From positions 1-16,442 of the forward strand of contig JASHOI010000102.1 of the NCBI GenBank assembly GCA_030041195.1: a DNA stretch of 16,442 nt, given 5' to 3'. Below, in pieces: positions 6,309-13,338 of the stretch. Positions within the stretch are counted from its first letter, which is position 1. Each line of letters opens with the position of its first letter. A program made the position numbers and the translations under genes. The notes below the pieces were generated by a model. It had not been told where the DNA came from, did not search any database, and was given only the letters and a program-made list of their open reading frames with translations. This DNA is from Streptosporangiaceae bacterium. GTDB taxonomy: Bacteria; Actinomycetota; Actinomycetes; Streptosporangiales; Streptosporangiaceae.

Positions 6309-6677
6309 CCCGGCCCAGCCCGGACGGACGATGCATTTCCTCCGAACTTACCTCCTCCAGGCACTGGCCGGTCCTGCCGAGAGAGACGTGGCGGGGCCGG
6401 AGGCCCTTGTGGCTGCCGAAACGTATGCCACCAGGCGATACTTGCTTGTCTGTGCTTCCTCCCAGCGGCAGATGCGGGCGTCCGCGTTGATGAAATCCCG
6501 CTGCACCGAGCGTGCTCAGCCAGAAGCCTGGGCGGGTCGGGTGCCGCCAGCCGTCCTGCCTGCTTCCCGATGCCCGTCGGGCCTGCACGTCGTGCGCGCA
6601 GATTCCCCTTATTGTCCGGCAGCCTGGTGTGTTTGGTGTGTCTGGCGGTACAGCGGAGCTGTAAGTGCCCAGGGAGA
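6309..6677. other. Intergenic stretch, nothing recognised
   Basis: About 370 bases separate the membrane protein start from the Nudix stop. Several frames are open, but none has a recognisable product. A purine-rich GGAGGA just before an ATG at 6333 (minus) could start a peptide of about 29 codons ending inside the membrane gene; this is weak. No RNA gene was seen. Confidence 0.3.
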
Positions 6678-7196
6678 TCACAGGCCGAGCATCACTGGCG
6701 TGCCCGGGATGTCACCGGCGATCAGCGCCGCCAGCGGTGTGGCGATGTCACGGGGTGAGAACAGGTCGGTTCCGCCGTATCCGGCGATGTCTTCGTGCCG
6801 CCACCATCGCATCCCGCTGATGTGCTCGGCGGCGAGTTCGTCATCGGACAGCGCGCCGCGGGGATCAAAGCGCGTGGTGCGGACGAGGAAGTAGTCGTTG
6901 ACCACCCCGTCGTAGCGGTCCGCATGGCCGGGAGCGGCGACCTCCTGGTGCCAGACGTGAGGCGGGCCGGCGTCGATGACAAGTCCCGTCTCCTCGTGCA
7001 GTTCCCGGCGCAGTGCCGCCAGCGGCAGTTCACCGGGCTCGATGCCGCCGCCGGGGGCCGCCCATACGACCGTTGAGCCCATTGGTACAGCTGGATGGGG
7101 GAAGCTGAAGCGGCACAGCAGGACACGGTCATCATCAGCCAGGATGACCGCCCGGACGGCACGTCTTAGCCTCGCCGTGGCAGGCGTCTCGTTCAT
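6678..7196 (-). CDS. Nudix hydrolase
   Basis: This 172-aa protein has a textbook Nudix box, GX5EX7REUXEEXGU: Gly50, Glu56, Arg64-Glu65, Glu68-Glu69 and Gly71, within APGGGIEPGELPLAALRREL and HEETGL. Nudix enzymes hydrolyse nucleoside diphosphates linked to another moiety using a divalent metal held by the box glutamates. The substrate cannot be told from sequence. RRAVRAVILADDDRVLLCRF is the usual first strand of the fold, and MRWWRHEDIAGY the usual late 'w.. .el' segment. ATG 7196 is preferred because it places the first strand about 10 residues in. An in-frame ATG at 7241 would add 15 residues, but neither has a good ribosome site. A possible 70-aa ORF ends 10 bases upstream. Confidence 0.88.
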   Translation of the reverse strand: MNETPATARLRRAVRAVILADDDRVLLCRFSFPHPAVPMGSTVVWAAPGGGIEPGELPLAALRRELHEETGLVIDAGPPHVWHQEVAAPGHADRYDGVVNDYFLVRTTRFDPRGALSDDELAAEHISGMRWWRHEDIAGYGGTDLFSPRDIATPLAALIAGDIPGTPVMLGL

Positions 7197-7206
7197 GTGC
7201 AGATGA

Positions 7207-7419
7207 TCAGGGCGCCATCCCTCGGGCCGCAAGCCGGTCATGGTCACTTGTATTCGGCGTTCCGCGCGCGTCCGCAGGCATTGCCGGCGGCACGAGCGCC
7301 AGTACCTGATCCAGCGGGATCTCCCGCTGGATGTGCGACAGAACAGTTGCTGCATCCAGCTCGTTCACAGGGACAAACTCTGACAGGCCGCCGTGGCATC
7401 CGGTGCGGGCTGTAGTCAC
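7207..7419 (-). CDS. Possible small protein upstream of the Nudix gene
   Basis: The 70-residue frame starts at GTG 7419 and stops at 7207-7209, ten bases before the Nudix ATG, so the two could be co-transcribed. The middle reads NELDAATVLSHIQREIPLDQ then VLALVPPAMPAD, which looks like a helix and turn of a real protein. I recognise no family. It has no membrane segment and no clear Shine-Dalgarno. It may be the tail of a decayed gene. The segment encoding IQREIPLD is a perfect inverted repeat, so the apparent coding signal might instead come from a regulatory site. Confidence 0.35.
   Translation of the reverse strand: MTTARTGCHGGLSEFVPVNELDAATVLSHIQREIPLDQVLALVPPAMPADARGTPNTSDHDRLAARGMAP
7309..7332. 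repeat. Perfect 24-bp palindrome (11-bp arms, 2-base centre)
   Basis: ATCCAGCGGGA (7309-7319) and TCCCGCTGGAT (7322-7332) are exact inverted copies around a TC centre. It lies 113 bp upstream of the Nudix start and within the possible 70-aa ORF. Such symmetry suits a dimeric regulator's operator better than a hairpin loop. Confidence 0.6.
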
Positions 7420-7488
7420 TGAGCGCGGCAGATGCGCGCGTTGTCAGACCGGCGTAGTTTGTTGCCAGCGGAGAAGGAGCACCTGCGC

Positions 7489-7767
7489 GTGACCAGCGAG
7501 TCCCTGTTGATCGGTGCCGCAATCCTCATGGCCGCGTTTGGAGTGCTGGTCACTGTGCTCGAGCGCATTAGGCATCCGCCAGCGACCCCCGTCGTCACGT
7601 TCACTGGCATCGCAGGTGTGTACCTGGGGCTGTGTGCCCTCGTGGAGCACATGCCCTGGTTGTATCTGCCCTGCTGGATTTTGCTGTTGGGCGCCACGGC
7701 GAGTCAGTTTCGTTCTTTCCGGCGGTCGGATCGCAACGATGACGACCCAGCAAGCGGCGCTGCCTAG
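7489..7767 (+). CDS. Small membrane protein, three predicted helices
   Basis: This 92-aa protein starts at GTG 7489, set by GGAGAAGGAGC (7470-7480) eight bases upstream. Earlier in-frame ATGs would put that ribosome site inside the gene. Hydrophobic segments are at about 5-22 (LLIGAAILMAAFGVLVTVLE), 34-48 (VTFTGIAGVYLGLCAL) and 53-69 (WLYLPCWILLLGATA). The tail is short, charged and cytoplasmic (RSFRRSDRNDDDPASGAA). I recognise no family; it looks like an uncharacterised actinobacterial integral membrane protein. It is divergent from the Nudix gene, with about 70 bases between it and the possible 70-aa ORF. Confidence 0.75.
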   Translation: MTSESLLIGAAILMAAFGVLVTVLERIRHPPATPVVTFTGIAGVYLGLCALVEHMPWLYLPCWILLLGATASQFRSFRRSDRNDDDPASGAA

Positions 7768-7958
7768 CATGGAGCCAGCCTTGCCGGTCGATCCGCGCAG
7801 AAGCGGGCGTCATGCTGCGAGGATTGTCCGATGGAAGATGCTGATGTTGCCTCCCGCGGCGCCGCCGCGGGCCAGGTCTTCGACCGGCCTCTTGGCCTCC
7901 TGAACGGCTGGACGACGCACATATCTTCTATGCGCTAAGCCACACCAGACACGACTTC

Positions 7959-8234
7959 ATGATGGTCGCCGTCTTTCTGCCCGGCTGGCACTGGGAGGTG
8001 GAGTTCATGGCTGACGGATCTGTTGAAGTCGAGCGCCATGAGCCGGTTGCTGGCGTCCAGAGCGACCCGAAGCTTGCTCGAGCACTGTTCGCTGACACTG
8101 ATCCTGCCTGGCGCTCAGCGGCATGTGAGTGCGACTCATTGCCAGAGCATTCACGCCAGGCCAGGGTCAGAAAGTGTGTAACGGTAGCTCGTAGGTCTCA
8201 GCAGGTCCGTGCTGAGATGCCACGGATCATCTAG
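7959..8234 (+). CDS. Small hypothetical protein, probably truncated at both ends
   Basis: From ATG 7959 the frame reads MMVAVFLPGWHWEVEFMADG then SVEVERHEPVAGVQSDPKLARALFAD. This matches the style of small actinobacterial 'W-E-V-E-F-.-.-DG-S-V-E-V-E' proteins of unknown function. The same frame stays protein-like upstream (ERLDDAHIFYALSHTRHDF, from about 7902) but has no start codon after its stop near 7843. A different frame begins at ATG 7831 with a plausible N-terminus. A frameshift near 7890-7905 may therefore have split the gene. After LFAD the sequence loses protein character and overlaps the 3' end of the DUF3883 gene by 84 bases on the other strand, suggesting that the natural end is also lost. 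Confidence 0.4.
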   Translation: MMVAVFLPGWHWEVEFMADGSVEVERHEPVAGVQSDPKLARALFADTDPAWRSAACECDSLPEHSRQARVRKCVTVARRSQQVRAEMPRII

Positions 8235-8909
8235 GCGTTGGACACCCTCTGACAGCAATGGAGATCCGTCTTGGTCTGTCTTGACCTCGATGTTGCTGAG
8301 TAGGAATAGAACGGAGTGCTCGCAATTCAGGGCGTGGCGAACTTCGTTAGGCGTAAGAATCACTACATTGCCATCTGTTACAGTGCCTTTGACCTCGACA
8401 TGGCGAACCTCTGTGCCAGATCGGCAGATCAAGTCGTACCCGAGATAATGGGTATGGACGTCTTCCGCCTCCCAGCCGATTTCGTGGTAGTGATTCATTG
8501 CACCCTTCATGGCATAAGCGTCCACGGCGATTCGCAAGCTAGCGGAGACTTGAAATCCTTGTCCACCATGGCTCTGAAGGGCTTCCGTTGCCGCATTCGA
8601 GGCGGCTTCATCCACCTCTGGTGAGGCTGTCGGGTCCCAGCCTTCGGGAACGCCGACCAAGACTCCGCCTTGAACACTGAGGCCAGGATCTCCGGCAAGC
8701 CAGAACATTGCCCTGTTGTGCGGGTGTTCACCACGGGACTCGATTACTATGTCGCTGGTGCCCTTGCGGACTCGCCAGCCGCCTTTAACGCGCTCGGTAT
8801 ATCCTAGGATATGTACAGTCTCGGCAACTCGTCGGATCTCGTAATTGTTCGTTGGCGGCCCGTCTAGCCTGCGACGCACTACGCTGAGCGGCTGTTTGTG
8901 TTTGATCAT
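8151..8909 (-). CDS. DUF3883 (NOV_C) domain protein, PD-(D/E)xK nuclease-like
   Basis: In this 252-aa protein the C-terminal half (about 125-246) is a DUF3883/NOV_C domain. It contains AMNHYHEIGWEAEDVHTHYL, GYDLICRSGTEVRHVEVKGT (Asp159, Glu172, Lys174), ILTPNEVRHAL, then DPWHL and PTSYRYTL. The D...ExK pattern fits a restriction-endonuclease fold, and such domains are often fused or adjacent to helicases or other defence proteins. The N-terminal 120 residues are not recognised; an Arg/Gly-rich segment near 37-50 (YTERVKGGWRVRKG) may bind nucleic acid. ATG 8909 follows AAGGG at a good distance. Codon use is visibly more AT-rich than in the flanking operons, suggesting transfer. Nuclease activity is inference. 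Confidence 0.82.
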   Translation of the reverse strand: MIKHKQPLSVVRRRLDGPPTNNYEIRRVAETVHILGYTERVKGGWRVRKGTSDIVIESRGEHPHNRAMFWLAGDPGLSVQGGVLVGVPEGWDPTASPEVDEAASNAATEALQSHGGQGFQVSASLRIAVDAYAMKGAMNHYHEIGWEAEDVHTHYLGYDLICRSGTEVRHVEVKGTVTDGNVVILTPNEVRHALNCEHSVLFLLSNIEVKTDQDGSPLLSEGVQRLDDPWHLSTDLLRPTSYRYTLSDPGLA

Positions 8910-9162
8910 CCCTAGAACCCTTACGCTCCGCTAATGGCTGAACTATAGCCCAGAGGCCGTTAGCTCAAGACGACATTGGTTGGCCCTGCAGCTTCCTAGC
9001 CAACCGTGCTTTCTGGCATGGCGATAACGATCCACTCTTCGAACCTGCGGGTGGCTGCGTCCGGTTCTGGCGGACAGGGCGCCACTACGGCATGAGCGGA
9101 TGTTCTGCCTGGCACGACAGAAGTCTCGCTCCCACTCGACCTGCGCAGCTCGGATGTTCTAC
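8910..9162. other. Intergenic stretch with a start-less open segment
   Basis: On the minus strand, an open segment ends TRRFEEWIVIAMPESTVG before a TAG at about 8998-9000. It has no start codon of its own and merges upstream with the end of the next gene in another frame. It may be a gene scrap. Nothing else was recognised. Confidence 0.25.
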
Positions 9163-10227
9163 TTAACGTGCAGGAGAGATTGCATCAGTGTCGAGCTCAA
9201 GAAGCTGCGAAAGCGTGAGCGATGGATCGGCCATAGAATTCTCTGACGATGAGATAATGACACCTGCCGATTCCCAAACCGATTCAAACAGTGACAGGTA
9301 AAGACCGATACGGAAGTTGTTCTTGGTAAATCGCCCGTTGTCGTGCTCAGTTACGTAGAGAAGCGAGTTGTCGTAGATTCCAAAATCCAGAGAATCTTGC
9401 CGCACACCATTTTGCCTCGCAATCGCGCGAAAGTCGTCCTTAAGCACGACCCGCGCGTTCGCTCCGGATGTCAGTCGATAGAAGGTGAGTAGGCGCTGAA
9501 CATTCGGGCTTGTAAGCAGGCTCGCATCGTCAAGAATAAGAAGCGCACGAACACTAGTCAGCGTCTTGTTGCCGAGCATCCTGAGTGTGAGATCGAAGAA
9601 GTATCTCCATCCTGTAGTGGTAAAGACACGGCCCGGTCCCGTTATCGGCCAGGTATGGCGGAAGACGCGTTCAGGACTATCTACTCTGAAAGCGCCCTCG
9701 ATGTCCTCCGGTGATTGAAACTCATCTGAAGGAACAACGAGGTCTTGCTGTTCCGCCGCCTGTCTGATCTTATCTTCCAGTTGTATAAATTCGCTCATAA
9801 AATACTTAAGGTAGCGATCATACTTGCCATAAGCGCTGTTGGCCACTTGACGAGTGTGTACTAGGATGTTGTGCAGGCGCAGAGTCGCTTCATCATCAGC
9901 ACGCCAAATTACAGACTGCTCGCGTCTAATCGCAAGTATTCTTCGCGCATCGAGGCTTAGCTCAAGAACAATTGCGGTTATGAATACGAGGAGGCCTATA
10001 ATCGCAGAGTCGGCGGCGCTGAATGCGGGAGAACATGTCCGGTATTCTAGTACCGGAATAGAAGATTTGACACCGAGGCGCGTTCCGATGGTCACACTGC
10101 AGGTTTCAGGAACGGCAGAGTTTAGCAATAGTCCGGTGATCGCTGCGAGTGCGGCATTTACGATCAGCATAATGACGGGTGTCGGCGTCCAGCCGACCGG
10201 ATTCGAACGCCTTGTTAGGAGTTGCAC
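9163..10227 (-). CDS. Two-helix membrane protein with large cytoplasmic domain, unknown function
   Basis: The protein is 354 aa from GTG 10227, chosen because TAAGG lies six bases upstream; a TTG at 10245 would add six residues. Two hydrophobic helices (TPVIMLIVNAALAAITGLLL and DSAIIGLLVFITAIVLELSL) flank an outside loop with two cysteines (PETC and YRTC), possibly disulphide-linked. A helical linker follows, then a soluble domain of about 200 residues with RVFTTTGWRYFFDLTLRML, ALLILDDASLL and NVQRLLTFYRLTSGANARVV. It closes with LDFGIYDNSLLYVT and YLSLFESVWESAG. The 'f-g-i-y-D...' and 'LFE..WE.A' pattern faintly recalls phospholipase-D-fold sensor domains without catalytic HKD motifs. I cannot name a family. 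Base composition is AT-richer than the window average. DUF3883 lies downstream on the same strand, 253 bp away. Confidence 0.75.
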   Translation of the reverse strand: MQLLTRRSNPVGWTPTPVIMLIVNAALAAITGLLLNSAVPETCSVTIGTRLGVKSSIPVLEYRTCSPAFSAADSAIIGLLVFITAIVLELSLDARRILAIRREQSVIWRADDEATLRLHNILVHTRQVANSAYGKYDRYLKYFMSEFIQLEDKIRQAAEQQDLVVPSDEFQSPEDIEGAFRVDSPERVFRHTWPITGPGRVFTTTGWRYFFDLTLRMLGNKTLTSVRALLILDDASLLTSPNVQRLLTFYRLTSGANARVVLKDDFRAIARQNGVRQDSLDFGIYDNSLLYVTEHDNGRFTKNNFRIGLYLSLFESVWESAGVIISSSENSMADPSLTLSQLLELDTDAISPAR

Positions 10228-10397
10228 GAAAGCCCTTATCGACAACCTCGACCGACAGATCCAACAAAGAGGTCCACGTACTCTATCGCAGAACGTCTAG
10301 TCATTCGGGCAGTTCGGCGCCTATTTGGTAAATATGGCCCAGTGGATTCTTACGGAGGGCACTCATCTGACCGAACACATGGATCGTTGGGCTGAGT

Positions 10398-10422
10398 CCT
10401 CGCCGCCGCCCGTTAGGCGAGG
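10398..10422. terminator. Hairpin between the membrane gene and the TPR remnant
   Basis: CCTCGCC (10398-10404) and GGCGAGG (10416-10422) form a perfect 7-bp stem with an 11-base loop. No T-run follows in either direction, so a terminator role is only possible. Confidence 0.25.
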
Positions 10423-10527
10423 CTAAGGAACCGACCAGCCGCATGGCCAGTCGATCGCCTGGTCGTATACGGCGACCACGTCCTCGGGTTGGCCAAGCAT
10501 GCCCTTGTTGTACAGCGTGTGCTTGCG
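10423..10527 (-). pseudogene. Remnant of a tetratricopeptide-repeat protein
   Basis: The minus-strand frame ending at TAG 10423-10425 reads KHTLYNKGMLGQPEDVVAVY then DQAIDW. It is recognisable as one TPR unit of the actinobacterial 'ALyNKG..LgqlgrpEeAiaVYDeaia' type. It is several residues short in the first helix, as if deleted in frame. The frame continues upstream to an ATG at 10641, but that part has no repeat character. TPR arrays normally need several units, so this is a scrap of a lost gene. Confidence 0.45.
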
Positions 10528-10763
10528 CGGCGCCAACGCTCGGTCGTCCTGGTCCGTGCGCGTCTGGTGGTCACTCGGTGTAAGCACCAGCGCGCCCATG
10601 TGCTCCGTCAGCTTGGCTGCTCCGATCATGCATGTAGGCACAACTGCCCAGGGCCGAGCTCATGGCGGCATGTGCGGACGTTCGAGAGACTAGCCGATGC
10701 CTGTCGCAACCTCGCTAACTGGGCTGCGAGCATGGGGACAGACCTTTCGTGCCGTGCTGCAGG

Positions 10764-11046
10764 CTAAGAGAAATCCTGTTCCGCCTCTTCCCGAAGTGCT
10801 CTTTCCCGATTTTGTTCTAGCGACTGCATCATTTCGCGTGCCCAATGCTTAACACCTTCCGGCTCAGTCGCAGACGAAACCCAGTTCAGCAACTGCGCGA
10901 TCTGACCCGCGAACTGGTCTGACTCGTTTCCCCTCCAGGAGCCGCTCCAGAACTGGCCCGCTAGTGGGCCGGAAACCTGGCTGTCACTTCCGAAGCGGTT
11001 GAGCAGGTAGCGCGTGACGGGCGTCGGCTCATCGCCTCCGGCGGCT
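10764..11046 (-). pseudogene. Orphan C-terminal fragment of an unidentified protein
   Basis: About 90 residues ending at the stop 10764-10766 read clearly as protein: PVTRYLLNRFGSDSQVSGPL, then FWSGSWRGNESDQFAGQIAQ, LLNWVSSATEPEGVKHWARE and MMQSLEQNRERALREEAEQ. The end is helical and charged and looks like the tail of a larger protein. No start codon is available where the protein character begins (about 11046). Upstream, the same frame runs only through the out-of-frame regulator remnant. The upstream part of this gene was evidently lost when it was joined to the regulator remnant. I do not recognise the family. Confidence 0.55.
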
Positions 11047-11056
11047 GCTACGCCTG

Positions 11057-11487
11057 CTACGAGTCGAGCTCGCTTAAGATCGTGGCGGGACCGCCTACGA
11101 CGCGGCGGATGACAGCTTCGTTCAGCACGGCCCAGAAGCTCGGGGGATCCTCGCCGGTCAATCGCTCCTGCCGGGCAAGCCGCACCGCGGCCTTCCGGCT
11201 CGATCGTGTCCTCGTCACCAGCGCCAGGTGCAGCGCGCATGAATGCCCGGTAGTAGTCGGCGGTCTGCAGCAGCCCGGGACGAGTTCGGCGGCGTAGTCA
11301 TGGATCACGGATGCCTCGGCTTCCAGACTGAGGTAGACCTCGAACCATTCGGGCACGGCGTCGCTGTAGGTGCGCCACCAGCCGCGCTCGCGGGCCTGGC
11401 GGGCGAGGGTGAGCATGACCTCGCGCTCGTCGCCTTGGACGTCGTAGAGGTCCAAGAGCCTCCGCAGGTCGACGGGCCGGATGCGCC
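11057..11487 (-). pseudogene. XRE/DUF5753-family regulator remnant, HTH deleted, two frameshifts
   Basis: The sequence reads IRPVDLRRLLDLYDVQGDER, LARQARERGWWRTYSDAVPE and WFEVYLSLEAEASVIHDYAA, then ELVPG. This is the start of the DUF5753 domain of actinobacterial XRE regulators. At about 11274-11279 a base is missing, and the family motif LLQTADYYRAFMRAAPGAGD continues in another frame. At about 11205-11211 an extra base restores the frame: AAVRLARQERLTGEDPPSFW, AVLNEAVIRRVVGGPATIL. It stops at 11057, before the family's usual end. The N-terminal helix-turn-helix (about 70 residues) is absent because the sequence changes at about 11482-11490 into the oppositely oriented ATPase gene. The protein cannot be functional as a DNA-binding regulator. 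Confidence 0.8.
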
Positions 11488-11511
11488 GGTCGCCGGTTCC
11501 TCGCCGCCGTC

Positions 11512-11811
11512 ATGGGTGATAGCCCTGTCGTCGCCGACGCCCTTGCCTGCGTCTCCGAACTGGCGACCAACTCCATCGTCCACAGCAACTCTGGCCGACC
11601 CGGAGGATTCTTCACCGTTCATGTGTGCCAGTCCTCAGACGTACTGCGGGTCGAGGTCCAGGACGAGGGTGGCCGCTGGGAACCTGGATTCGATCATGAC
11701 GAACAGAACGGACGTGGCTTAGCCATCATCGGCGCACTGTCTCGCGACTGGGCTGTCTCCATGGACGAGACAGGCTCGCGGACAGTCTGGTTCGAGTTCA
11801 ACTACCCTTGA
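11512..11811 (+). CDS. RsbW-like HATPase (anti-sigma/serine kinase type), N-terminally truncated
   Basis: The 99 residues contain the three GHKL ATP-binding boxes: N-box in SELATNSIVHSNS, G1 box VEVQDEGG, and G2 box GRGLAIIGALSRDW, ending TVWFEFNYP. Such actinobacterial ATP-binding proteins are usually about 130-150 aa and resemble RsbW anti-sigma kinases. The frame is protein-like for seven residues before the ATG (RRFLAAV), which is the end of the normal N-terminal helix. Before that it changes abruptly into the regulator remnant on the other strand, so 30-40 residues and the native start are missing. The ATG at 11512 is simply the first available start. In many actinomycetes this gene type is divergent from an XRE/DUF5753 gene. 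Confidence 0.7.
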   Translation: MGDSPVVADALACVSELATNSIVHSNSGRPGGFFTVHVCQSSDVLRVEVQDEGGRWEPGFDHDEQNGRGLAIIGALSRDWAVSMDETGSRTVWFEFNYP

Positions 11812-12129
11812 CCAAACCGGGCCCAAAAACACCAATCGCCAGGTCAGGCCGATCTGCTCCAGCGCGGACGCCTGCATTCCTGCCCCCGGTTCCGGACCCG
11901 GCTCAGGCGTCGATCGCCGTCTCGTCGGCGCCGGGCGGGGTCATGGCGACGTCAGGTATTCGAACTCTTGGAATGCCTGGCCGCATGGGTTGCCCGGCGG
12001 CTGATGTCCGCGGCGTAGGCGGCCCTTGTCACCTGCGGCGAAGCGCTGCCAGGTGACGGCGACACCCGTGTGCATGCCGAGGAGCCCGACTCGGGGGAGG
12101 GCGTCGGCTGAGCAGGCGCGCTGCCGGGG
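11812..12129. other. Intergenic region between converging genes
   Basis: About 320 bases. The plus frame from 11808 and minus frames here give no recognisable product. The only clear structure is the inverted repeat at 12028-12057. Confidence 0.35.
12028..12057. terminator. Inverted repeat downstream of the P450 gene, possible bidirectional terminator
   Basis: GTCACCTG (12028-12035) and CAGGTGAC (12050-12057) are perfect inverted copies with a 14-base loop, 73 bp past the P450 stop and between converging genes. No T-run is present. High-GC actinomycetes often use such stems, but it could also be an operator. Confidence 0.35.
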
Positions 12130-13338
12130 TCAGGCCGCGGGTACTCGCCGGGAAGGGGTGAACGTGACCGGCATCGACTCGATGCCGCTGATGAAGTTCG
12201 AGGCGCGGCGGGGCAGCGGCCCCGGCGTGGCCAGGGCAAGGTCGCGCAACCGTGCGAACAGCCGCTCGAACATGACCCGCAGCTCCAGCCGGGCCAGCTG
12301 ATTGCCGAGGCAGAAGTGCGCGCCGAAGCCGAACGCCAGGTGCGGATTGGGCTCCCGTCCCGCGTCGAACGCCTCGGGCCGGTCGAAGACCGTCTGGTCC
12401 CGGTTGGCCGCTGGATAGACCAGCATCACCTCCGCGCCTTCCGGGATCCGGGTGCCGTGCAGCTCGAGCGGCCGAGTTGTGGTGCGGACCATGTCCTTGA
12501 TCGGGCTCACCCAGCGCAGCATCTCCTCCACGGCCACCGGCAGCAGGCCCGGGTCGGCGCGCAGCCGGTCGAGCTGCCGCGGGCGCTCCAGCAGCGCCAG
12601 CATGCCGCCGGACAGAACGTGCCGGGTGGTCTCGTCGCCGCCGATGAGGATCAGCAGCGACTCGTGGACGAGCGAGTCGTGGTCGAGCCGGTCGCCGTCG
12701 ATCTCGGCGTGCACGAGCGCGCCGACCAGGTCGCCATCGGCCCCGGTGCGGCGCCGGTCGGCGAACACCGTTCCCATGTACGCCTCGTACTCGGTGAAGG
12801 CCTGCGCCGCCGCCTGCATCCGGTCCGGGTCGGGCGAGCCCTGCGACCTGAGCATGTCCTCCGACCAGCGCAGCAGGTCCGGCCGGTCCGCGCGGTCCAC
12901 GCCCAGCAGGTCGCCGATCATGTTGAGCGGCAGCGGCGCGGCGATCTCCTGGACGAAGTCGCACTCTCCCCGTTCGGATACCGCGTCGATCACGTCGTCG
13001 CACACGGCTCGCACGTGGTCTTCCATGGCCTTCACCCGGCGCGGGGTGAAACCCGCGCTGACCAGCTTGCGCCGCCGGACGTGCTCGGGCGCGTCGAAGT
13101 CGATCATCATTGGCAGCGGCGGGAACTTGGGCCGGATGCCGCCGGCGTTCGAGAACACCGCGGGGTCGGTGCCGGCCGCCTTCACGTCGGCGTAGCGGGT
13201 CAGCGCCCACAGGTCGTTGACCTCGTCGTGGTAGACGGGCGCGTGCTCGCGCATCCACGCGTACGCGCCGAACGGGTCGGAGCCGAAAAACTCGCCGCTC
13301 ATCAGGTCGATGCCGGGCCCGGCCGGCGGCAGCGTCAC
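12130..13338 (-). CDS. Cytochrome P450
   Basis: This 402-aa soluble bacterial P450 is of the usual size. The I-helix oxygen-binding motif GGDETT is at 233-238, the K-helix ExxR is Glu272-Met-Leu-Arg275, and the haem loop FGFGAHFCLGNQLARLE has the axial thiolate Cys343. It would insert one oxygen atom into a hydrophobic substrate using electrons from a ferredoxin, and no ferredoxin gene is seen in the window. GTG 13338 was chosen because it overlaps the ligase stop (GTGA) and has an AGGA just upstream; an ATG 36 bases further upstream would lie inside the ligase gene. Motifs such as PMMIDFDAPEHVRRRKLVS fit steroid or terpenoid-type actinobacterial P450s of the CYP125/CYP142 style, but the subfamily is not secure. 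Confidence 0.94.
   Translation of the reverse strand: MTLPPAGPGIDLMSGEFFGSDPFGAYAWMREHAPVYHDEVNDLWALTRYADVKAAGTDPAVFSNAGGIRPKFPPLPMMIDFDAPEHVRRRKLVSAGFTPRRVKAMEDHVRAVCDDVIDAVSERGECDFVQEIAAPLPLNMIGDLLGVDRADRPDLLRWSEDMLRSQGSPDPDRMQAAAQAFTEYEAYMGTVFADRRRTGADGDLVGALVHAEIDGDRLDHDSLVHESLLILIGGDETTRHVLSGGMLALLERPRQLDRLRADPGLLPVAVEEMLRWVSPIKDMVRTTTRPLELHGTRIPEGAEVMLVYPAANRDQTVFDRPEAFDAGREPNPHLAFGFGAHFCLGNQLARLELRVMFERLFARLRDLALATPGPLPRRASNFISGIESMPVTFTPSRRVPAA

Noticed and set aside
10489..10767. 92-residue plus-strand frame
   Set aside because: No domain; it overlaps the recognisable TPR scrap on the other strand and has no ribosome site.
12029..13258. 409-residue minus-strand frame overlapping the P450 in another frame
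   Set aside because: Arg/Ala/Gly-rich translation in the wrong frame of the P450 gene.
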